DNA from: Temnothorax longispinosus
Taxonomy: Eukaryota; Arthropoda; Insecta; Hymenoptera; Formicidae
Direction of reading: 5' to 3'
Assembly: GCF_030848805.1 (NCBI RefSeq)
Contig: NC_092358.1
Location: 124,001-188,000, forward strand
DNA length: 64,000 nt
In this document: piece after piece, positions 49,970 through 62,824 of the stretch
Position numbering within the stretch: position 1 is the first letter of the stretch
Layout of the letters: every line of letters starts with the position of its first letter
Program-made: the position numbers and the translations under genes
Notes under the pieces: generated by a model
The model's database searches: none
What the model saw: only the letters and a program-made list of their open reading frames with translations
Told to the model about the DNA's origin: nothing

Positions 49970-51866
49970 TCACGTCACTTCGCATGTATATACCAATATA
50001 AAATACAATATTATCTCATAATTTCTAGTCACACATGGTAGAAATCTTTGATGGAGTTCTTCAGCATGTGGGATACGAAGAAAATCCTGATGATGATGAT
50101 ATCACAAAGATGCTAAGGCTAGATGCCCTGAAATGGGCATGTATCGTCGGTCACGTAGAATGTAAGAGAAGGGCCGCTGTTAAATTGAGCGAACATCTCG
50201 CGGATCCTGATACTCACAAGTAATTTCTTACGATTATCTTATAATTTATATTTGTGCGTGTGTGTTGCGGGCGCACGTATGCATATATATGGATGTAACC
50301 GATTCCTTATTTCTCCAAATCGTCGGACATTCTCTTTACTGTTTCTCCATAATTTCTATTCTTGTTCTAATCTCTAATGCATAGAATAAATATGCGAAAC
50401 ACGTAAAAATATATGTACATGTATAATAAGAAGTGTTGTTATCGATGGACTCATCTTTCATTTATTTATTCACTGTAACATATAGTCTTATGATCATGTG
50501 GCAAATATAGAGTGACAGAACAGCGCACGACAGAAACTCAATTTTGCTAAATAAGATTTACCTAACAGAACAGAAAAAATACAAAACTTGATAAAATAAA
50601 ACGTCGGTTATGGGTATGAAATGCATGTAGCTCTTTTCCATAGACACATATGTATTTTAGAGTTCCACAATGGTGGCAAGATTGGACGTACTGCTTTGGT
50701 TTAGCGGTAGCTAACAGGACTACTTGGGATAAAATGATGGAACTATATCAGCGAACATCTGATAAGAAACTTTGGAAAACATTGAATTGTGCTGAAAATC
50801 CTGATAACATTATCAACTATTTGAATATTACAGCAACAAATACTACATTATTTAGCAATCTGGAGCATGCATTTATCTTCAATTTCATTCTTCAAAACCA
50901 TGCACGCAACGATCTGGTCCTTGACTACATATTAACAAAGTTTGATAATATAAAACCAAGGTAGTACATTTTTTTTTCTAAATATAAATTCTATTTCTTT
51001 AAGTTTATCTTATACATTAATTAATTTTTAAATAAATGTATTTTATACATAAATACGTTATTTTGTTCTTACAGATTATTTCCTACAAGTCTAACGATAA
51101 AAAATATCATTTCGAATGTTTTTTCTAACGAACAAATATCCAAGGTAGATTTTATAATACTAGATATCATACTAGATTCATACTTATTGATTTTCTATCA
51201 ATAATCCTTTAACTGTAGCGCGCTTAAAATGAAACTTTCATCGTGCGTGAAATTATAGATTAATATAACTTTACATAATTAAATTAATATTTATAATTAA
51301 TTCTGTTCATATTTTTGGGTTATATATTTATATCCTATAAAGCTATGTTAGAACTGAGTAATATTAGCGCATGGTTTAAAACATAAACTGAATTTTTGTA
51401 AGGTAATAATTAATTCTTAAGAATATTACCTTATTATGAATAAATATATATATATATATATGCCTTTTTTAATTAATAATGGATAATTAATAATGGATTT
51501 TCGAGAACGTTTATATACATATCTATTATATATATCTTCTGCAAATAGACAATTTCTTACGACACACATATACTTCCGCAGCTAAGGGATTAAATATATT
51601 TATATGCATACCATGTATTGTTATTGTCTATGTTAAATAAGAAATTATATTTTAAGAAATGGTTGCATAAAAATAAATTACTACATATTAATGATAAACA
51701 TCCTTAACATCCTAATCTGTTTCAGGTGAAAAGATTCGCAGAAACTTATTTCAGTCAAGATCCAAACGCTTTGTCAAGCATTATAAAGCTGATAGAAAAT
51801 CGTAAAAATAATCTTAAAGAGTCCGTAGATATTTTTACAAAGCGATTTGGAAGAAATCAAACTTAA
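45680..51866 (+). CDS. Aminopeptidase N-like M1 zinc metallopeptidase, copy C (intact)
   Basis: Exons: 45680-46140, 46560-47009, 47317-47500, 48104-48254, 48479-48560, 48893-49266, 49562-49836, 50029-50219, 50661-50960, 51075-51144, 51726-51866; 892 aa with all phases consistent. It has a signal peptide (LLLHIGLILATVMGYIIA) and RRMFPCWDEPA. DGMEDWG at the GAMEN position retains Glu296, with Asp where the consensus has Asn. HEITH lies at 329-333 and distal Glu352 in WLSEGFA. Tyr413 is in NEVYKK. Relative to B the end of exon 2 is two codons shorter, and exons 5, 7 and 8 are noticeably diverged (for example CVRATECINNKWW against CFHELIPADNKWW), so substrate preference may differ. The C-terminus ends at the same TAA as A and B, without a membrane anchor. 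Expected to be a secreted aminopeptidase. Confidence 0.93.
49934..49966. repeat. TA microsatellite in intron 8 of copy C
   Basis: (AT)n run shortly before exon 9. A second, shorter run lies at about 49857-49876. Confidence 0.8.
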
Positions 51867-53318
51867 GTGACCAATTGATCTGATCAATCAAAAATATCGA
51901 ATGTGATGCAAGACATACAATTACCTACATAATTTTTCAAACAGTATCATTTTTATTTGTTATTACCTTTTTGTAAATAATTTTTTAATAATTTTTAATT
52001 ATTTTTAATACTTTTAATTCTTTTATAATATTTAGTATTTTATTAATAGTCTGGAAGCTATTGATAAAATCATCTATAAAATTTTACTGTTTTATAATTA
52101 ACAAATAATTTATATAGTATTAGGTTTGATGGTGTTTGATATTTTTCGTAAAATATCTTTTATAAACGCACTAACATTGATTTATTACTCAGCATAGGAG
52201 ATAATGCGAACGAATTGTTTCAACTGAATATATAATATTTTGTAGATATTATGTGATAGTATCATTTTCTAATAGCGATACCTACATATGTGTTAATAAT
52301 AATTATAATCGTTGTTTGACTTTAAATAGAAAACGCGAAATAATGACGTCGCATTGTACTAAACATTGTAAAAAACTTTACTTAAACAGTACTAATTACT
52401 GTATGTAGAATAAACGTTTCTATTAACTTCTTATAATTTGATATTATTCATAACCCTCACTTTTATCATCTTACACATTGCATATTTCCGTATACTTTAT
52501 ATATTTTTATTTCGTCTACTATACATATTTTATATATTTATTAATTTTTCGGAATATATGAAGAAGTATGAACAATTTGTAATATTTATACTAAAAAGCA
52601 ACTCTCTCTCTCTCTCTCTTCATAAGGTTTATCTTATATTCCATTTATTATCCACATATATATTAATTCTATTTATTTATCAGATTTTTATTACATTTAT
52701 TTCTCTCTGTATATACTTTACATTTATTTATTATAGTAACTAAAACTACTTTTATAATACAAATCTAAATATATATATTTGCGTTAAAATATAGCGAAAT
52801 AATCTTTCAGATTAAGCATATTCCGTTTGTATTAATAATTTCAGTTATCAACAAAATTTCAAATTCTTGTGACATATATGTATAACATATAATTTTTTGC
52901 CATATCTGTAATTGATAATAAATTATGCATGTGCTTTATAATTTTTACTCTACTGTGTTTCTTTAAATATTTTTATAACTTTGTAGCTAAATATGTTAAA
53001 TTTATTATAAAATTCGCAATTATATAGTACAATTATAATATATACGTTCGACTAAATTCAATTTCTCTTATTAGCTTTGTGTGAATTTCTGAAATTAAAT
53101 GGCTATAATTTATACAATATAAATATATTTTTCAAAAAATGTATTATAACTGTTTTAATTATAAGCTTAATTCTCAATAAGCTTTTCTTTTCCAATCGTT
53201 TATAACTCAGTGACTCTGTGCGCCTCGATGTTTATTATCGAGAACAAAAAATTCGTAGTTCAAAATTTGATAAGAAACATTTTCTGTATCGACATAATCT
53301 TACAGCTAGTATTTAACG
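51867..53318. other. Spacer between copies C and D
   Basis: Full-length version of the repeated spacer, with TAGTCTGGAAGCTATTGATA near 52058 and AGAATAAACGTTTCT near 52408. A CT repeat lies at about 52602-52620. No gene is seen; the 101-codon frame at 52438 is AT-rich low-complexity sequence. Confidence 0.6.
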
Positions 53319-53564
53319 ATAAATGTATTATACAAGTATTATCTAACTGATTCGAAGAAGCATATCAACTAACGAAAACGACTTCTTAAAATTAACATAT
53401 AAACAAACACATATATTATTTATGATCTATATGATCTTCCTGTAGATATCTTTGTCCACAAATATTCAAAAAAATGTATAACGGTACGAGTCGAACAATT
53501 GCGTGAGGCACTGTGTATTTACATGACATATATGTATCTATCAAATCATCGAAGATTGACATTG

Positions 53565-53679
53565 GGAGCAATCCAGCAAGCGACACAAGTGTTGCTTTGT
53601 TCGTTACTCATTGCAAAAAAGAAAAATAAGACGACGTTAGTGTCGACTTGTGTCGTTTGCTAGAAAGCTCTCATATTTT
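53565..53679. mobile_element. MITE-like insertion upstream of copy D
   Basis: About 115 bp absent at the same site in units A-C, where the flanks CATTG and TAGTCAGTATTCG are contiguous. It contains inverted arms CCAGCAAGCGACACAAGTGT and, complemented, CTAGCAAACGACACAAGTCG. It is non-coding; no clear target-site duplication was identified. Confidence 0.6.
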
Positions 53680-53749
53680 AGTCAGTATTCGGTGTTCTTT
53701 CGAGATGGTCGGACGGGTCAAACGGCAGTTACGCTGAACTATTTCCTAC

Positions 53750-53834
53750 ATATTAACGGCTTTCGTGGCGATAGCGCATAATTAATTGCTGCAAAGAACT
53801 GTAGCTTAATCAGCATACAAGTGCAATACACAAG
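53750..53834 (+). promoter_or_regulatory. Presumed non-coding first exon of aminopeptidase copy D
   Basis: The strong donor GTAAGTCA at 53835 is kept and the CGGCTTTCGTGGCGA block is recognisable, but the TGATAA motif of the other copies reads TACATATTAA here. The next acceptor is at 54739/54740. Confidence 0.45.
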
Positions 53835-54760
53835 GTAAGTCATTAAGAGCAATAATAATTAATTAGGTATTATATTTCGTTGAAGATACAAAGAAATATA
53901 TAAAACGTAATTTTTAAGTAATTTCGACAGACAATACACGATGAAATTTAACTTTATTTCTTCGACATTACTTATACTTATGGATTGCAGTAAATTTTCA
54001 TTTTAAATAATGTATTTTTTTAATCAGTCGACATATTTTGTTTTTTATCGTTGCTGCATAATGAAAACTGAAAAGCGAAAAATTTAATATAAATTTCGAA
54101 ACAATCTTGATACACATAACGTTCCGAACGTAGAAAAAAATGTTAAACAAAAGACAAGATTATTATTGTTATTGACAAATAAATAGAATTAACTGCGGTC
54201 ATGCGATAACAAATGTTAATTACTTTTGTTCTTTGAAGTAATTTACATTATTTCCTATATTTTTTCCTTCAAGTATATTCAAGGCACAGAAATGATAAGC
54301 GAAAGGAATTCAACACTGCTATAACCGACAACTAAATAATTCAAATTCTACATATTATAACAATATATTTACGTTTTTCACTTCCAATGAAATATTCTAT
54401 ATAGCCAAATCAAAAATATACACACGTCGCGTTAGATGCGTAAAATTCTTCTCGAAAACTGAATAAAATAATTTTCTCTTAATTCTAAGAAAATATAAGA
54501 ATAACAGAATAAATTAATTCCGAGCACATCAAAATATACATCCAATATTCTATAAAAAAATATTCATAATTTTCCGCGAAGGAGGTCGTACATAATCGCC
54601 TTGATAAAAGTTGGAATTGTGTTTTTCCTTTTCTTTTCTCCTCTGTTCCTTCGATTTTTGTATAAAAATTAATATTAAATTTCAATAACTTGTACCGCAT
54701 TGTATTATTATTTGTTTTCTTTTTAACGAAAAATTACAGAAACCTAAGACGAGTATTGAC

Positions 54761-56398
54761 ATGGAATTCCCAAAATTGTTATTACATATCGGTTTAATAT
54801 TGGCTACAGTCACGGACTTGTGTGTCGCTGATGATCCAAATCCAATACATCGTTTACCCACCAACTCAGCACCATTTGATTATAACCTTAGTCTGATTAT
54901 TCCGGATCTCGAAAAAAGCAATACTTTTCACGGTAAAATCAGAGTCACTGTCACCATTTTTCGCGATTCGTTTAACATAAGCTTACACTCGCAAGGATTA
55001 GAAATCAATAAAACGGCGACAACGTTGACGAACAACACAGGAACATATAAACCGACGGAACATACTTATGACCATGAAACGAATATATTATCGGTACATT
55101 TCGAACAGCAATTGTTTCGCGGCACATCTTACATCCTGAACATGAAGTTTGCTGGTAATTTCTCTCAACCTGATCTTTTTGGGCTCGGTGGTGGTGGTTT
55201 TATAAAAATTCCGTACACAGACGAGGAAAGATACAAAAAATATAACAGGACGTAAGCAAATATTAAAAATATACTTTGTAACGTACGTACGTAAATGCTA
55301 TTGTTGTTACCTTATTTATTTGTTACTTTTACTTATTACCTTTTTTTATTTACTACTTTCATCGTTATCGACTTACAACATATATAAAGCACGGCGAAAC
55401 ACAGTTTAAAATGTGTATCCATTTTATTATTCAAACCGTTTTCTAGTTTGTAAGTATATTTACGATAAAGTATTTGCAAAAAGTGCATACAACGTTTAAA
55501 AGAATATTTACTTTGGTTTAAAATGAAACGACAGCAGAGTACAACATTTCTGTTTCTACTCTCAACAAAATAATAATTACATACAATATAATAAACATAT
55601 AATATATAAACAATAACTAGTGTTCCTTAACTTCTCGTGTCCCACTCGCTATGAGTGGTAAGTTTGTGCTATGAGTGGTATTTTTGTCCTTATTTATAAA
55701 ATTGTTTAAAATCACAGGTTGGCCGCAACATACTTCATGCCGAATAAAGCCAGACGAATGTTTCCATGTTGGGACGAGCCAGGGATAAATGCTATCTTCT
55801 ATATCTCCGTGATGCATCATCAGAAATACATGGCATTGTCAAACTGGCCGATCCGAGAGCAGTACAACGTAGAAAATGACATGAAATGGACACACTTTGA
55901 CCGCACTAATTTAGTGTCCGCTTATCTCGTGGGAATTGTGATTGTATCAGATTTTGATCGCGTTAATAACACGGACCAGTCCGTTAATGTGTGGTGCAGA
56001 TCGTCTTTGACATCGTCAGCAAGATTCGTGCAGAGCATTGCCGAACGGGTCACGCCGCTCTTGGAAAAGTATACCGATAGAACCAAAGGGGTACCGAAAA
56101 TAGATCACGTCATGATACCAGATTATAACACCGCCTCGATGGGAGATTGGGGAATCATCATTTACCGGTAATATTGATAACCAAAGAGATTTATTAATAT
56201 GTACATGAATAAAAGATATTAATATGAAGCTATTAGAACTGACGAATAACTTCTAGCATTCAAATTTTGATAATTAAAAACGATAAAAAACATGTGTATT
56301 TTATGGATATTTAAATTTTATTTATATATTTCCATTTTTAGGCTGTTTTAAAACAAATTAACGTATTTAATTGATGTGAATGTCACCCTTTCTTTCAA

Positions 56399-56464
<66 letters not shown>

Positions 56465-59449
56465 ACATTAGACTGCATGCTAACGATGAAAAAAAACTAG
56501 GCATAATCACATTTTGAATATTATATTATGTTTTGCCTTTTAGCGAATCAAAAGTTGTCTATGATGAAAGCAGAGATCCCACATTTCGGAGAAAAGAAGT
56601 GGCGTCGTTAGTAGCATATGAAATCGCACATCAGTGGTTCGGCAATTCCATCACCCCATTATGGTGGACTGACATGTGGTTAAATGAGGGATTTGCTGTG
56701 TATTTCCAGGCGTATTTCCTCGACAAGGTTGTTTAATATTACTAATGCAATGAATTGCTCGTTAAATAGAAAAGTTGGAAATGCACTTTATTCTCTAAGA
56801 TCAAAATAACATCCATTAAATATTTCTATATTCTTATAAAATGTATCAGGACAAAGCTAAATAACTAATGGCAATTCTTGAATTTAGAATTATAAAAAAG
56901 ATTGTAACGCTGTTCTTTCCGCGAATAACTAGAGCGAAACATTTAATACTAATTTCTATTAAAATTCGAGAATATTATGTTCTCAGTACTTGTCTCCTCC
57001 CAAGCTCATATTAAAAATTTACTATTTTTAATCTCTTATGTTTCAACATTATTTTCATATTTGACGATACAATGATTATTATTGTAATAGTTTTATTAGA
57101 ATTTAAACGTATTTTATTTTTCGCATCCATAACAATAAATATTTAACAAAAAAAATTTAACTTCTAGAATTTTTATATCTTGATTTTATCTTTGTATTCA
57201 GTAATGTACATTACCTTAAAAAATAATTAAAGTATGATCTTCTAAAAAAAAATTATATACGTGAAACGGTTAACATTTGACATAAATAAATTACAATAAA
57301 AATTAAAATAGCGAAGTTATTAAAAGTGGCGTACAGGTAGGTTTGTATCCCTATAAATGCGAACTTTTCTTCGAATTTTTATATTCAGCCATATCAAAGG
57401 ATTGTTTTCTGTTATAGTTGCAAATTGGATTTAAAGATTCGCGGTCAATGGACTTATTCGTTACTGGAGCCATGCACCATGCTCTTTATCGAGATGCTGG
57501 GTTATTGGGTTCTGTTACATTGAACCTTTATGATGACGATACCTTGGATAACCAACTCTTTGTTGATCAAGTTCGTGAAAAAGGTACAATTATGTAAATA
57601 AAATGAAACTATCGTCCATGATTAGCTTAATGTAGAATAGCACGAAGACAGAAGTGGAACAGAAAGTGAATAGACAACAAATTCTCGTTTTGCGCAATAC
57701 GTTCACATATGCCTTATTTTATGTATAAAAGTATATAAAATATACTTTATACGTATTATTAATTAGTATTTTATGCTGTGTATCGTAGCTCCAGCTATAT
57801 TGCGCATGTTACATCATGCAGTGGGCGACGAGGTATTTCGAAAGGGTATCACCAAGTATTTCGCTACAAAGTAAGTATGTATGTACAATGTAGTCTATTA
57901 TAGTTATTACATATCGCAACATTAAATATCATAAGTATAATGTTTCTTGCGTTTACGTTGAAAAATATAAAACGTCACATCAGAGACATAAACTTGTGCG
58001 TTCAATATCCAATGCTATTCGATTAGAAGAGACCATACTTTATTCCTTAATTATAATTTGACTAACGATAAGCTAGTTTTAAATCATATTCTTAGTTTCT
58101 ACATATGTATTAATTAAATTGTACATTAATGCTCACGTTTGATTTTGTAATAGTAAATAAATACATACGACGTATGTGTTATAAGCTAATGAGAATGTCA
58201 TATTTCAAATTTAGGCAATATTCGGCGGTCACTCCCGATGATTTCTGGAAGGCCATAAAAAGTGCTGAAGACGAACCTTCTTACCCCCCTAGATATCGAT
58301 ATTATATTAATATCAAAATAAAAGAAGTGATGGATATGTGGATAGTCCAAAATCGTTATCCTGTGCTGAATGTAACGATGAATTACGAAACTGGTGAACT
58401 AGCAATAACACAAAAATGTTTCCACGCAACTGAAGGTACCAATAATAAATGGTGGATACCCATAACCTACACTGACGAGAGCCGTCTGAATTTTTCCAAT
58501 ACTATGCCCATTTTTTGGTTAGAGCCAGACGAAACTCTTAGAATATCAATTGATACTCTTGGTTGGATTATCGTCAATCTACAACAAACTGGTATAAATC
58601 AATAAATTTTACGCCCTTTTATATCTATCTTATTTGCTTCATCAACACAAAAGTTTTACAATATATTCAAGTTCTTAATATATCTTTTTATTAAAAAGAA
58701 GCTTCAAAATTTATATAATTATAATATTCTTCGATACATTGGTGAATTACATTGATAATTCATTGGTGAAGTACATTGGTAATGTACATTTTTTTGTAAC
58801 AATTGGTAAGGTGCAAATTACATAAAATTTATTTATTACAATAATCAAAATGTCAGTATTTGAAAATATACCTTGATAATTTCAAACAAAAAGATCTAAT
58901 AATAAATTTAATGGATAATTCGACAGCATACTGTCGTGTCTATTACGATACCGGAATTTACGAAAAAATCATACCTTTCTTGGGCTCTCAAGAACACACG
59001 AAAATACACGTTCTCAATCGTGCTCAAATTATCGATGATGCATATGCCTTTTTGCTCGAAGACCAACTAGAAAGCTCCATATTCAATTATCTTATAGCTT
59101 ACTACACATTTGAGAGAGATTATGTGGCATGGCGTCCAATGTTCCGAATATTAGAACGGAATGAGAAGTACTTTTCACTGCCAGAGAGTAAAGGTTTCAA
59201 GGTATGTAATAACAGATTTTATAAAGATAAAAAAAATATTTGGCTCTTTAATTTGGCCAGTTCTGCATTTATACATTCACCGCTTTGTCATAAAGTCTGT
59301 CGCGGTCGGTTTTATAATCGCACAATCGTAGGAAACGTTTTAACTAACATTAATACGAATGGACGTTAGGGAAACTTAGGCGCAAGCTCACCAATAATCC
59401 TTGTGAATTCTAGTAAATGTTTTAACAATTAAGGCAACAATTACTAACG

Positions 59450-59497
<48 letters not shown>

Positions 59498-61535
59498 TAC
59501 ATACATTGTATATATGAATCACGTCACTTCGCATGTACCCCAACAAACTAATATAAAATTCAATATTATCTCATGATTTCTAGTTATACATGGTACAAAA
59601 CTTTAATGGGGTTCTTCAACATTTGGGATACGAAGAAAATCCTGATGATGACGATCTCACTAAGTTACTAAGGCTAGAGGCCACGAAATGGGCATGTACC
59701 GTCGGTCACGCGGAATGCAAGAGAACTGCCGCCGTTAAATTAAGCGAACATTTGGCGGATCCTGATACTCACAAGTAACTCGTTTTATGTGTGGTCATGA
59801 TTATCTTATATTTTATATTTGTGCGTGTGTGTTGCGTATGCGCGCGCACGTATGCATATGAATGTAATCGATTCCTTTTATTTCTTCGAGTCGTCAAAAT
59901 CAGACAGTCTCTTTATTGTTTTTTCTTAATTTTTATTTTTGTTTTAATACATAAAATAAATATGCAAAACAAGTAAAAATATTGTATCGTATATAATAAC
60001 AAGAGACGTTATCGATGGATTCATCTTTCATTTATTTATTCATTCACTGTGTTCACACGTATTAATCTTATGGTCACGTGGCAAATATAGAGTGACAGAA
60101 CAGCGCACGACAGACACTTAATTTTGCAAAATAAGATTTACCTAACAGAACGGAAAAAAATACAAAACACTTGATAAAATAAAACGTCGGCTATATGCGT
60201 ATGAAATGCATGTACCTCTTTCCATACACACATATGTATTTTAGGATTCCATACTGGTGGCAAGATTGGACGTACTGCTTTGGTTTGGCGGTAGCTAATA
60301 AGACTACTTGGGATAAAATGATGAAACGATATGTGGTAACATTACCTAATGACGATCTTTTGAAAAACTTGAATTGTGCTGAAAATCCTGATATCATTAC
60401 CAACTATTTGAACATTACAGCATCGAATACTACATTATTTAAGGATCTGGACCATGTATTTATCTTCAATTTAATTCTTGAAAACCATGCACGCAACGAT
60501 TTGGTCCTTGACTACATATTAGCAAATTTTGATAATATAAAACCCAGGTAATACATATCTCTTTACAAATATATATTCTATTTTTTTTTAAATAAATTTA
60601 TCTTATACATTAATTATATAAATATATTATTTTGTTCTTACAGATTACTTCCTGCAACACAAACGATATTTACTATTTATCAGAATGTTTATTCTAACGA
60701 ACAATTGTCCAAGGTATAGATTTTATGATTCTAAAATTCATACTTATATTTTTCTATTGATAATCCTTTAACTGTAGCGCGCTTAAAATCAAACGTTCAT
60801 CGTGTTTGGAATTATAGATTAATGCAACTTTACATAATTAAATTAATATTTATAATTTATTTTGATCATATTTTTGGGCTATATATTTGTATCTTATAAA
60901 GCTGTGTTTAAAATTGAGAAATACTAGCGCGTGGTTTAGAACTAAATTTTTATAATATGGTAATTAAATCTAAGAATATTACTGTGTTGTGAATTGATAA
61001 TAATTGAGTACTGAATATTAATATACATGTACATATAAGTATATGTGTGATGTATGCCTTCTTTAATTAATAATAGATTTTCGTGGATGTTAATGTATAT
61101 ATTTTCTGCAAATAGAAGACAATTTTATATATGTACTTCCACAGTTAAGGGATTAAATGTATTTATATGCATACCATGCACTATTAGTGTTATGTCAAAT
61201 GAAAAATTATACTTTATAAGATCGTTGTATAAGAATAAATTACTACTTATTATTGATAAACATCCTCAACTAACCTGTTTCAGGTGAACACATTTGCGGG
61301 AAAATATTTCCATCAAGATCGAGACGCTTTGGCACGAGTTACATTTATGATAAAAAAGCGTAGAGATATACTTCAAGCGTCCGTAGATATTTTTACAAAA
61401 CGATTTGGAAAAAGTCAAACTTTAATTGATCAATTACAAAAATTAGATTATGATGAAGAAGACGTCAATAGTGGGTTGATCAATCAAGACGTTGCGTCTG
61501 TTACAATCACGATGGATCAAGACCTATCTGCATAA
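54761..61535 (+). CDS. Aminopeptidase N-like M1 protein, copy D: predicted catalytically dead
   Basis: Exons: 54761-55251, 55718-56167, 56544-56727, 57418-57583, 57789-57870, 58215-58591, 58927-59201, 59584-59774, 60245-60547, 60644-60713, 61284-61535; 946 aa, no stop or frameshift, all splice sites GT-AG. It has a signal peptide and RRMFPCWDEPG. Three active-site changes are visible: the GAMEN equivalent reads ASMGD (Gly306 for Glu); the zinc motif is YEIAH (Tyr339 for the first His), although His343 and distal Glu362 (WLNEGFA) remain; and VREK (Arg428) replaces the catalytic-site Tyr (VYNK in B). Loss of a zinc ligand should abolish peptidase activity. The protein may act as a binding protein or decoy (inference). 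The C-terminus extends 37 residues beyond A-C with an acidic tail (KLDYDEEDVN), again without a membrane anchor. Maintained open frames over 2.8 kb argue against a simple pseudogene. Confidence 0.92.
56401..56460. repeat. TA microsatellite in intron 3 of copy D
   Basis: Uninterrupted (AT)n of about 60 bp, not present at this position in A-C. Confidence 0.9.
59452..59488. repeat. TA microsatellite in intron 8 of copy D
   Basis: (TA)n run about 95 bp before exon 9, in the same region as the runs in B and C. Confidence 0.8.
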
Positions 61536-62824
61536 TTTTTCAAACAATACTATTTTTATTTATTATTACTGCTTTGTAAATAATTTTTTAATCATTTTTA
61601 ATTATTTCTAATATTTTTATAATACTTAGTATTTTATTAATAGTCTGGAAGCTATTGATAAAATTTTCTGTGACAATGCTGTTCTGTAATTAAATATATT
61701 TATATGTCATATTATATCGTTATACTGTTATAATATGACATATTACTGTTCTGTAATTAAAAAATAATTTATAGAGTATTAGATTTGATGCTGTTTGATA
61801 TCCTTCGTAAAATATCTTTTATAAACGCACTTTAGTTTTATTACATTTGATATAGAGCTCATGCGGATGAATTTTTTAAATTAAATTTATAATACTTTGT
61901 AGACATTATGTAATAGTATTATTTGCTAATAATGTACTTAAATTTTAATTATAATTATAATTATAATCGTTGCTAGACTTTGAATAAAAGACATGAAATA
62001 ATGACGTCGCATTGTGCTAAAAACTTTATTTAAACAGTATTTATTACTGTATAGAATGAAAATTTCTGTTCATTCTTCAAAGTTTAATATTATTTACAAT
62101 CCCCATTTTCATCATTTTATTTATTGCATATATTTTCGTCTACATTATATAATTAATTTTTTTGAATATATAAAGTATCAAGTATGAATATTTTGTATCA
62201 CTTTTATAGATCACTCATGTTACAATCGCAATATTGAAAGGTTTTATTTCCAACCTTTATACTAAAGGGCACAACTTGACAAGGTATATATTTCATAATC
62301 ACAGATTTCATATTTATCGGATTTTTATTAAATTTATTTTTCTCCATGTATGCTTTATATTTATGTATGTACTATAGTTAGCTCAAACTACTTGTACCGT
62401 ACGAATCTAAATTAATACATAATCTATTAGCGTTAAAATATCGAAATAATATATTTCAGATCAAGTATATATCGTTTGTATTAATATGTTTTAGTATGAT
62501 TTCAGTGATTAATATAATTTTTATTTCTTGTGACATATATAAAATATATTTTACTGCCATTTGGTTAGTAGTAAATTACGTATGTGCTTTATAATTTTTA
62601 CATTACCGTGTTTCTTTAAATATTTTTATAACACTTTGTAGCTGAATATACTAAATTTAATATAAAATTGACAATTATAAAATACACCTTGGACTAATTG
62701 TTTTAATTCCTCATAGTAAATTTCTGAAATCAAATAGCTATGATTTGACGATTATAATTTATACATTATAAATATATTTTTTGAAAAAATATACATACTA
62801 TGTTTCAAGATATTTTCATCTGAA
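61536..62824. other. Spacer after copy D, right end of the repeat array
   Basis: Homologous to the other inter-copy spacers (TAGTCTGGAAGCTATTGATA near 61638; TTTATAATTTTTACATTACC region near 62590) until about 62790. There it gives way to the inverted CHK-gene flank instead of a fifth unit. No gene is seen. Confidence 0.6.
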
